Shown here one piece after another: positions 51,932 through 58,842 of a stretch of 58,842 nucleotides of DNA; the stretch's first letter is position 1; every line of letters begins with the position of its first letter. The translations under genes and the position numbers were made by a program. This stretch comes from an uncultured Flavobacteriaceae bacterium (lineage in GTDB: Bacteria; Bacteroidota; Bacteroidia; Flavobacteriales; Flavobacteriaceae). The notes beneath the pieces were generated by a model. That model saw only the letters and a list, made by a program, of their open reading frames with translations. It ran no database searches and was not told the origin of the DNA. The stretch is taken from the NCBI GenBank assembly GCA_938009735.1, contig CALLIG010000153.1, positions 1 to 58,842 of the forward strand. The letters run 5' to 3'.

Positions 51932-54900
51932 ATGAAAATTTATCTAAAAATCATTTCAAGTTTGTGCTGTTTGGTGTTGCTATTAAGCAGTTGTAAACAA
52001 GCCAGTCAACAAGATGTTTGGGACTATGAAATTGATTTTGGAGATTATCAGTCTCAAGGAATAATGCGATTTAATGATTCAAATAGTGCTCGAGAGCTTT
52101 CTCTAGTTTCTATAGATGAAGGCACGTTTACTTTTGAAAATATTGATATTACAGCTGAACAACTAGATGGTGATTTTACGCTTTATGGAAAACCAGCTCA
52201 TTTGAATGGTTTCTTTGAACAGAGTGCTTTTTCAGGAATAATCAAATTAGAAGAGGAAGAATTTACAATTAGAGCAATAAGGCAATCCACAGTACCAATT
52301 AGTATTGACCGTTCTCAAATCACCTACATACTTTCAAAAGATGATTTAGCAGAATTAGAAAGTGATATTGACCATGCAGGCATCATTTCAGATGCCGACC
52401 GTGAGGGTTATAAGCGTGGCGAACGTATTTATAGTTCAAATTGTATTAATTGCCATGGAAATGAGGAAATTGAAGGATCTATTCCTCTTTCTACAAAGTT
52501 TTGGCAGCAAGATTTGAAAGCTGGTAGCGATGCCTTTTCAATGTATCAAACCATAAGTCGAGGCTTTGGTTCTATGCCTCCGCAACCAGTTTTGACGCCA
52601 CAAGAAAAATATGATGTTATTTCTTATGTCAGGCATAAATATATAAAAGACAGGGAGAAAGAAGATTTCATTGCTAGTACCCCAGGATATCTTGATGGCT
52701 TACCTAATGGAAACTCTCGTGGACCAGAAACAAAACCGTATCAACCTTGGGCTGACATGAACTACGGTAATTTTTTCATTAACACCTACGAACTTGTTGA
52801 TGAAAAGACAGGCATTGAAAGATATCATTCACCCGGTCCATCACCATTTCCAGATGAGAATTATCTTAAAAATAACTTTGCCTACAAAGGTATTGCTGTC
52901 CGTTTAGATAAGGGTGAAGGGGGTGTTTCAAAAGGGAAAGCTTGGATGATGTTTGATCATGATTTGATGCGAATTGCTGGCGGATGGACAGGTAATGGTT
53001 TTATAGATTGGAATGGAATTCTACTAAATGACAAACACGAAACCTACCCAAGAACGATTGGAAAACTTCATTTTGAAACTCCCGTTGGTCCCGGTTGGGC
53101 GAATCCAGAAACAGGTTCTTTTGAAGACCCTAGATTTCGAGCAAGAGATGGTCGTGCTTTCGGGCCGCTGCCAAAGAAATGGGCGAATTACAAAGGACTT
53201 TATCATTATGAAGATGAAGTCATTATTTCTTATGCTGTTGGTAAAGCGAATGTTCTAGAAAAACTAGGCGTTGAGTACCATGGTAAAGACACCGTTTTTA
53301 CCAGAACACTTGATATTAGTTCGTCTGGTTCACTATTGAAAATGAAAGTGGCACCTGAGAACCTCAACGTGCAAATTATTGGCTTTGGAGCTAGTTTGTC
53401 AAATGAAGATGGCTTTGTTATGCTAAACGTTGAAAAGGCGAAAGCAGTCAATGTAAAACTGTATATCGCAGATACTGCAGTTGAGGATTATCTAAACCTA
53501 GAAACAGCGAAAATAGCGCCAGAAGCACTTAAGAAATATACTTCAGAAACAGGTTCGCCTCATTATCCTGAAATTCTAAAAAGCTACATCACTAAAGGCT
53601 CTGGTGAAGGAGCTTTTGCTGTTGATTTATTGACACCTCCTTTTGAGAACCCTTGGTATTCAAGAATGAAGTTGAGTGGTGTCGATTTTATGAATGATTC
53701 AAATAAAGCGGTGGCTTGTACTACGGATGGTGATATATGGCTTATTACGGGAGTAACGAATGATTCAGGCGAACTTTCTTGGCAACGTATCGCCTCTGGT
53801 CTTTTTCAACCTTTAGGGATTAAAGTTTTAGATGAGAAAATTTATGTGATTTGCCGCGATCAGTTGGTATTGTTACGTGATTTTAATGGGGATATGGAAA
53901 CCGATTTTTATGAAAGTTTCAATCACGATCATCAAGTGACAGATCATTTTCATGAATTTGCAATGGGCCTTCAAGCTGATAAAGAGGGGAATCTGTATTA
54001 TGCAAAAAGTGGGCGTCATGCTCGTGAAGCATTGATTCCGCAACACGGCACCTTATTGAAAGTTAGCAAAGATGGTTTTAAAACTGACATCATTGCGACG
54101 GGTTTTAGAGCGGCGAATGGAGTTTGTATAAATCCGGATGGCAGTTTTCTGGTTACAGATCAACAAGGCTATTGGAACCCCATGAACCGAATCAATTGGG
54201 TTGATGGCAAAGGAAAATTTTATGGAAATATGTGGGGATATAACCCGCCAAAAGACAGCACGAGAGTTGCCATGGAACAACCGATGGTTTGGTTAGATAT
54301 GGATTTCGATCGTTCGCCTTCTGAGCTCCTTTGGGTAGATAGTGAAAAATGGGGTCCATTAAACGGAAGTCTTTTAAGTTTTTCTTATGGCTTTGGAAAA
54401 ATTCAATTAGTCTTGAATGAAAAGGTGAAAGGACAAATGCAAGGAGGTATTATCGACTTACCAGGGATCAAATTTTTAACAGGAGTAATGCGTGGAAGAT
54501 TCAATCCTGGTGATGGACATTTATATGCTTGTGGTATGTCCGCTTGGGGTACCAATCAAATGCTCAGAGGTGGAGGAATGTATCGAATTCGTTATACTGG
54601 AAAACCAATTACTACTCCAGTCGGTTTAAAAACAACAACTTCCGGAATCACTCTGCAATTCGATTCGAAGTTAGACTCTCAAAAAGCTACAGACATTAAT
54701 AGTTATGTCGTTAAAACATGGAATTTAAAACGAAGTAAAAAATACGGTTCTGATCGCTATAATATGCAGACATTGCCGATCACTAAGGTCGAAATTCAAA
54801 AAGATGGTAATACTGTAAAGCTATTTTTAAAGGATATTCAACCAGTAGACGCAATGACAATTTCATATGACATTTTAAATACAAATCATTTACCATTGCA

Positions 54901-54943
54901 AGGAACAGTTCAAAGTACAATTCATAATTTAGGAAGTGACTAA
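51932..54943 (+). CDS. Lipoprotein with N-terminal cytochrome c and DUF6797/propeller domains
   Basis: The 1003-residue protein has a lipoprotein signal (Cys21 in 'LLLSSCKQ'). After a beta domain (about 25-130) comes a c-type cytochrome with haem motif Cys171-x-x-Cys174-His175 ('YSSNCINCHGNEE') and a likely Met ligand in 'RGFGSMPPQP'. A DUF6797-type region follows (about 265-450: 'WADMNYGNFF', 'AWMMFDHDLMRIAGGW'). Then a propeller recalls glucose/sorbosone dehydrogenases (about 560-900: 'RAANGVCINPDGSFLVTDQQGYWNP', 'PLNGSLLSFSYGFGKIQ'). Electron transfer from a sugar-like substrate to haem is inferred. The domain order is the reverse of the 1303-residue lipoprotein, where the cytochrome is C-terminal. 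It sits 6 bp before the phosphatase fusion frame. Confidence 0.78.
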   Translation: MKIYLKIISSLCCLVLLLSSCKQASQQDVWDYEIDFGDYQSQGIMRFNDSNSARELSLVSIDEGTFTFENIDITAEQLDGDFTLYGKPAHLNGFFEQSAFSGIIKLEEEEFTIRAIRQSTVPISIDRSQITYILSKDDLAELESDIDHAGIISDADREGYKRGERIYSSNCINCHGNEEIEGSIPLSTKFWQQDLKAGSDAFSMYQTISRGFGSMPPQPVLTPQEKYDVISYVRHKYIKDREKEDFIASTPGYLDGLPNGNSRGPETKPYQPWADMNYGNFFINTYELVDEKTGIERYHSPGPSPFPDENYLKNNFAYKGIAVRLDKGEGGVSKGKAWMMFDHDLMRIAGGWTGNGFIDWNGILLNDKHETYPRTIGKLHFETPVGPGWANPETGSFEDPRFRARDGRAFGPLPKKWANYKGLYHYEDEVIISYAVGKANVLEKLGVEYHGKDTVFTRTLDISSSGSLLKMKVAPENLNVQIIGFGASLSNEDGFVMLNVEKAKAVNVKLYIADTAVEDYLNLETAKIAPEALKKYTSETGSPHYPEILKSYITKGSGEGAFAVDLLTPPFENPWYSRMKLSGVDFMNDSNKAVACTTDGDIWLITGVTNDSGELSWQRIASGLFQPLGIKVLDEKIYVICRDQLVLLRDFNGDMETDFYESFNHDHQVTDHFHEFAMGLQADKEGNLYYAKSGRHAREALIPQHGTLLKVSKDGFKTDIIATGFRAANGVCINPDGSFLVTDQQGYWNPMNRINWVDGKGKFYGNMWGYNPPKDSTRVAMEQPMVWLDMDFDRSPSELLWVDSEKWGPLNGSLLSFSYGFGKIQLVLNEKVKGQMQGGIIDLPGIKFLTGVMRGRFNPGDGHLYACGMSAWGTNQMLRGGGMYRIRYTGKPITTPVGLKTTTSGITLQFDSKLDSQKATDINSYVVKTWNLKRSKKYGSDRYNMQTLPITKVEIQKDGNTVKLFLKDIQPVDAMTISYDILNTNHLPLQGTVQSTIHNLGSD

Positions 54944-54984
54944 TCTCTTTGAGATTTTGGCTTCTAACTTCTTATCAAACATTC

Positions 54985-56769
54985 ATGAAAAAATCAGCAC
55001 TTATTTTCTTATTGTTCACCAGTTTTTTAGGAGCTCAAAACAATCAAGATTTTCGTGTTCATTCACATAATGACTATTTACAAAACGTTCCTTTTTGGAA
55101 AGCCATCTCCGCCGGCGCAACATCTGTTGAGGCTGATGTTTTTTTGGTAGACGATGCTTTGTACGTAGCCCATACTAAAGAAGAAATTGAAACTGAACGT
55201 AGTTTTGAGAAATTATACCTTAAGCCTTTACAAAGATTTTTAGCACTTGAATCGAAGACCTCAATGCAATTTCAACTGCTCGTAGATGTCAAATCAAAAC
55301 CTTATGCAACTCTTGACGCGTTAATAAAAATTTTAAAAAACTATCCTGAAATAAGAACAAATGATTCAATCTCAATTGTCATTTCGGGTAAACGACCAAA
55401 GCCTTCGGAATATTTAAATTACCCGGACTTCATCTTTTTTGATTATCAAAGTTTGGAATTAATAACAGACCCGTCCATCCTTAAAAAAATAGCTTTAATC
55501 AGTTTAAGTTTTAAACAGTTTTCTGACTGGAACGGAAAAGGAAGATTGACTGCTGAAGACATTAAAAAAGTCGATTCAGTAATTAAATTGGCACATTCTT
55601 TTGAAAAGCCTTTTCGATTTTGGGCGACGCCTGATTCAAAAACAGCATGGAAGACTTTTGTACATCTAGGAGTGGATTATATAAATACAGATCAACCTTT
55701 CGAATGTATTCAGTACGTGAGTACTTTATCACAACGAGAGTATCAAAACAAAACATTTTCTGAAGTATATCGTCCATCCTTTTCTTCGGATGGAAATAAT
55801 AATAAAGTTGAAAACATCATTTTATTAATTGGTGATGGCAACGGACTTGCACAAATTTCAGCCACAGCGTTAGCAAATAATGGGGAACTATCTCTAACAC
55901 AACTCAAGAATATCGGATTTTTGAAAACCCAGTCAAGTGACGATTTTACAACAGATTCAGCAGCAGCTGGTACTGCAATTTCAACAGGGGCTAAGGTTCC
56001 AAATAGAGCTATAGGAGTCGATGCAGAAGGAAATGCCTTAAAAAATATCATCGAAATTATTTCTGAAAAAGGTTTTTTAACTGGAGTTGTAACTTCTGAT
56101 CAAATAACCGGAGCAACCCCTTCTGCATTTTATGCACATCAAAAAGATCGTGGATTGACTGAAGCAATTATAGCTGATTTGTTGAAAAGCAAATTATCAG
56201 TAATTGTAAGTAAAGCCGATGAATTTTCAATTGGTGAAAGTACTATTGGAGATTTTGAAATGTTAAGTGTGATATCTGATATTTCGATAAGTGACGAAGA
56301 GAAGATCAGTTATCTTTTTCCTATTAACTCTGCTGGAGATAAGAGTCCTGCTCCTTTATCTGAAGCCCTGAAGAACACCCTCGATTTTATTAAAAGTAAA
56401 AACAAACCTTTCTTTTTGATGGTAGAAGGAGCGAAAATAGATTCATACGGGCATGAGAATCAAATTGACGGAGTATTAAGAGAAGGAATTGCTTTTGATA
56501 AGGCTGTATCGGAAGCCTTAAAGTATGCAGACGCTCATGAAAATACATTGGTAATTATAACTGCTGATCACGAAACTGGTGGTTTGACAATACCTCAAGG
56601 AAAAGCTTCAGCAAATGAAATCGAAGGCGATTTCACAACACATGACCACACCGGAATGATGGTTCCAGTATTCGCTTACGGTCCGCAATCGAATAATTTT
56701 CAAGGGGTTTATGAAAACAACCTGCTCTTCAATAAAATGTTGGAGGTTTTGAAAGTGACTAATAATTAG
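54985..56769 (+). CDS. PI-PLC/AIM6-like phosphodiesterase fused to alkaline phosphatase
   Basis: From the ATG at 54985 the protein has 594 residues with a signal peptide ending 'FLGAQNN'. The N-terminal half (about 20-245) resembles the PLC-like phosphodiesterase TIM barrel (AIM6 type): His in 'VHSHNDYLQ', acidic 'VEADVFL' and a second His in 'YVAHT'. The C-terminal half (about 270-590) is an alkaline phosphatase: 'LIGDGNG', nucleophile Ser in 'TDSAAAGTAIS', metal ligands in 'EGAKIDSYGHEN', 'TADHETGG' and 'HDHTGMM'. The E. coli Asp153 position is Gly ('TGATPSAF'). The two halves could act in sequence, phosphodiester to monoester to phosphate. An earlier ATG at 54949 adds residues before the signal and is less likely. 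Confidence 0.82.
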   Translation: MKKSALIFLLFTSFLGAQNNQDFRVHSHNDYLQNVPFWKAISAGATSVEADVFLVDDALYVAHTKEEIETERSFEKLYLKPLQRFLALESKTSMQFQLLVDVKSKPYATLDALIKILKNYPEIRTNDSISIVISGKRPKPSEYLNYPDFIFFDYQSLELITDPSILKKIALISLSFKQFSDWNGKGRLTAEDIKKVDSVIKLAHSFEKPFRFWATPDSKTAWKTFVHLGVDYINTDQPFECIQYVSTLSQREYQNKTFSEVYRPSFSSDGNNNKVENIILLIGDGNGLAQISATALANNGELSLTQLKNIGFLKTQSSDDFTTDSAAAGTAISTGAKVPNRAIGVDAEGNALKNIIEIISEKGFLTGVVTSDQITGATPSAFYAHQKDRGLTEAIIADLLKSKLSVIVSKADEFSIGESTIGDFEMLSVISDISISDEEKISYLFPINSAGDKSPAPLSEALKNTLDFIKSKNKPFFLMVEGAKIDSYGHENQIDGVLREGIAFDKAVSEALKYADAHENTLVIITADHETGGLTIPQGKASANEIEGDFTTHDHTGMMVPVFAYGPQSNNFQGVYENNLLFNKMLEVLKVTNN

Positions 56770-56800
56770 ATATCACTTTTGAATTCAGCTTCTTAATAGG

Positions 56801-57928
56801 TTAGTTTTTCATGGAAGCTAACTCCGTAATCTTCATTTGCTTTTTTGTCCAATAAGAATCATCCTTAAAGCCATAAGCTGAAGGATTATATGCGCCAACT
56901 AATTCAACATTTGCTTTTTCAGGAACTGCAGTATCCATGGTCCAAAAAATACCATTTACCAATAACCTTCGAACGCTTTCATTCATCATATCGCTTGCTG
57001 CACCAATAGTTGAGGTAAAGGCTCTTCCTTTTTTACCTCCAGGAATTTGATAACTTTTCGTCCATGCAATAGGCATTAAAACATTTTTTACATTCAGTCC
57101 GTTATTATTCTCGGTTGCGATTTCATCATCCGTTGGTCGCATTCCAAAGAACAAATCATTCTCATCGAATTCACCTTTTCTATTAATTACTTGTCCGAGA
57201 ACTATGGGTTGGCTATCATCTGGCAAAGGCAATCGAACCCCATAAACATCAGTTGGACCCCAAATACTTCCACTTTCAATTCCGTTTGTAATTGAGTGGG
57301 TTTCTGCACCTTCTGCTATTATACCTCGTGTGCTTTGATGTTTGTGATGCCCATGGTGAGTATGCCATTTTTCACCTAGAACCAATCGACCAAATCCATC
57401 TTTCCATTCGGTTTTCTCTCCCGAATAACCATTGCTGTAATTTGTGAATGAGCTGGTAGAATCTTTACCAAAATTAAAAGCATGCGTTGCTGTTCGTAAT
57501 GCTATTAAGGGTTTTCCAACTTTCAAATAGCTTTCAATATGTTGCATCTGTGAATCTGGCAAGGCTCTAAAACGAGTAAAAAGCACCATCATATCTGCTG
57601 AATCTAAAGCTTCCAATCCTGGAATATTTTTGACAAAATTTGCATCAACGATTCCAGGATTATCAGGATTTTGAGCAAACAGAACGGTACACTTAAATCC
57701 GTGATGTTTTGATAGTATTTTGGCTAGTTGCGGTAGTGCTTCTTCAGAGCGGTATTCTTCATCTCCTGAAACTAAAACAATATGTTTTGCATTAAAATCA
57801 TTACCCTCGAATACAACCCATTTTGTGGGAGTTTCAACTTCAGCTACAACTTCTTTTTTTTCGTTTTTCTGTTCTTTACAAGCTATTAATGTAAAGCAAC
57901 ATAGCAACATCAAATAGATCTTTTTCAT
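56801..57928 (-). CDS. ThuA-domain lipoprotein
   Basis: The 375-residue protein has a lipoprotein signal with lipobox 'LIAC' (Cys17). A ThuA domain (glutamine-amidotransferase-like fold) follows, recognised by 'HIVLVSGDEEYRSEEALPQLAKIL', 'MMVLFTRFRALPDSQMQHIESYLK' and 'GKPLIALRTATHAF'. ThuA was named from trehalose use in rhizobia, where it acts in a keto-sugar route. Members accompany sugar-oxidising clusters in Bacteroidota and Planctomycetes. It is convergent with the phosphatase gene and, with the following gene, forms a minus-strand pair (45-bp gap). Enzymatic activity unproven. Confidence 0.83.
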   Translation of the reverse strand: MKKIYLMLLCCFTLIACKEQKNEKKEVVAEVETPTKWVVFEGNDFNAKHIVLVSGDEEYRSEEALPQLAKILSKHHGFKCTVLFAQNPDNPGIVDANFVKNIPGLEALDSADMMVLFTRFRALPDSQMQHIESYLKVGKPLIALRTATHAFNFGKDSTSSFTNYSNGYSGEKTEWKDGFGRLVLGEKWHTHHGHHKHQSTRGIIAEGAETHSITNGIESGSIWGPTDVYGVRLPLPDDSQPIVLGQVINRKGEFDENDLFFGMRPTDDEIATENNNGLNVKNVLMPIAWTKSYQIPGGKKGRAFTSTIGAASDMMNESVRRLLVNGIFWTMDTAVPEKANVELVGAYNPSAYGFKDDSYWTKKQMKITELASMKN

Positions 57929-57973
57929 TTTTAAATTTTTGTAATTCGCACCTTTTATCTTATACTTCTAACT

Positions 57974-58816
57974 TTAAGCTCCTATTCCTTTTTTTATAAA
58001 TTTTAAACCTTCGGTATAAATTTCTTTTGAAGGTGAATAATCTCTCCAGACATTAATAGCATTAGCAAACTCTGGAATAATAGTACTAAAAGCTTCAATC
58101 GTCAACCAACCATCATAACCAATTTCTTTTATGGTTGGGAAAACATCATCCCATTGTACTTGTCCACTTCCTGGTGTACCACGATCATTTTCGCTAATGT
58201 GAATGTGCTTTAAAACAGGAGCGATTGTTCTCAAAGCATTCGCTTGATTTTTTTCTTCAATATTGCTATGATGTGTATCATACATAGCACCTAAGTTTGG
58301 ATGGTCAACCGCTTCAACTAAAGTTTTCAAATCGGCCATGGTATTGTATAAATAACATTCAAAACGATTTAGAGCTTCAGGGCAAAGCATGACATTCGCT
58401 TGAGCAGCATATTCAGCTGCTTTTCGTAATATTTCAGCACTTCGTTTGCGTTCATCTTGGGTAGGAGGTTGTCTAGTGAAATATGCAAAACTAGAGTGAA
58501 TAGGCCCACAAATATTATCAGCGCCCAAAGCTTGTGCATTATCAATGGCCCATTTTAATCGGTCAAGGCCTGCTTGTTGAATAGTTGAGTCTTCACTTGA
58601 AATATTTTCCTCAGGAGCAAGACCTGTAACGGTCGTTACACCTAATTCAAGGTCCGCAAAATGATTCCCAAGTTTTGTATAGTGAGCTACATCACCTTCG
58701 CCCATATAGAGTTCAATACCGTCGTAACCTGTTTTCTTTAGATCGTCTACGATGTCATAGTGTTCCTCGGTGACATGATTTGTCCAAAGCAACATGTTCA
58801 TTCCTATTTTCATCAA
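57974..58816 (-). CDS. Sugar phosphate isomerase/epimerase (xylose isomerase-like TIM barrel)
   Basis: The 280-residue protein is of the AP endonuclease 2/xylose isomerase-like barrel type. It starts 'MKIGMNMLLWTNHV' and has metal-site residues Glu in 'MLCPEALNR', Asp and His in 'AMYDTHHSN', His in 'LKHIHISEND' and Glu in 'GWLTIEAFST'. This resembles ketose 3-epimerases and hydroxypyruvate isomerase-like proteins. It lacks a signal peptide and so acts in the cytoplasm on a transported sugar, unlike the lipoproteins around it. It is first in a minus-strand pair with ThuA. The window ends 26 bp upstream of its start, so its promoter is not fully in view. Confidence 0.85.
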   Translation of the reverse strand: MMKIGMNMLLWTNHVTEEHYDIVDDLKKTGYDGIELYMGEGDVAHYTKLGNHFADLELGVTTVTGLAPEENISSEDSTIQQAGLDRLKWAIDNAQALGADNICGPIHSSFAYFTRQPPTQDERKRSAEILRKAAEYAAQANVMLCPEALNRFECYLYNTMADLKTLVEAVDHPNLGAMYDTHHSNIEEKNQANALRTIAPVLKHIHISENDRGTPGSGQVQWDDVFPTIKEIGYDGWLTIEAFSTIIPEFANAINVWRDYSPSKEIYTEGLKFIKKGIGA

Positions 58817-58842
58817 TACTGATTTTAGTTCATTATGTATTC

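Noticed and set aside
43574-58816. Classical polysaccharide utilisation locus
   Set aside because: No SusC/SusD-like pair or glycoside hydrolase is present in the window, only a sulfatase and downstream sugar enzymes.
1-58842. CRISPR arrays, insertion sequences, prophage genes
   Set aside because: No regularly spaced repeats, transposase, integrase or phage structural genes were recognised on either strand.

Overview
The window looks like chromosome of a marine member of the Flavobacteriaceae (Bacteroidota). The DNA is AT-rich. Many gene starts are preceded by the Bacteroidota -7 element TAnnTTTG rather than a Shine-Dalgarno site. The gene content fits too: DUF3078, DUF5916, DUF4097, DUF4184 and DUF2141 proteins, a FeoB-associated Cys-rich peptide, a TetR-TolC-MFP-RND operon, lycopene cyclase and sulfatases. 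I cannot name a genus or species from sequence reading alone. I saw no insertion sequence, prophage, CRISPR array or rRNA.

Layout. 1-8.7 kb is housekeeping: the end of dgt, a DUF3078 barrel, dxs, tadA, a CBS-domain ClC protein that lacks the usual gating glutamate, aspS and a DUF4184 membrane protein. 8.7-15.5 kb is an RND efflux operon headed by its TetR regulator, with a 10-bp-arm palindrome just upstream of the -7 box. 15.5-19.3 kb holds an ECF-type sigma factor with a small membrane protein, then a prenyl diphosphate synthase facing crtY and a multi-pass membrane protein. 19.4-21.8 kb is a compact metal operon (DtxR-family regulator, outer-membrane barrel, ZIP transporter) under a perfect 26-bp palindrome. 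21.9-33.5 kb is a mix of envelope proteins and hydrolases: a barrel, an S9 peptidase, DUF2141, NTF2-like, a small HExxH protein, DUF423, DUF5916 and an amidohydrolase-TPR lipoprotein.

33.6-36.5 kb is a cell-surface regulatory operon: sigma factor, zinc-finger anti-sigma with HEAT-like repeats, and two secreted DUF4097 proteins. 36.6-43.3 kb has a carboxypeptidase-regulatory-like protein, the feoA-feoB-Cys-rich peptide iron operon, a SCO copper chaperone and rseP. tRNA-Asn(GTT) with its own promoter and terminator marks the edge of the accessory region.

43.5-58.8 kb is the most unusual part. It encodes two very large lipoproteins, each combining a c-type cytochrome with PVC-type dehydrogenase-like propellers and a PmoA-like or DUF6797-like domain. 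With them are a KDPG-type aldolase, a KDG-type kinase, a formylglycine sulfatase, a thioesterase, a phosphodiesterase/alkaline phosphatase fusion, a ThuA lipoprotein and a sugar isomerase/epimerase. My inference is a periplasmic system that oxidises and desulfates (and perhaps dephosphorylates) a sugar substrate, passes electrons to c-type haem, and sends a 2-keto-3-deoxy sugar acid through the kinase and aldolase to central metabolism. No SusC/SusD pair or glycoside hydrolase is in view, so the substrate cannot be named.
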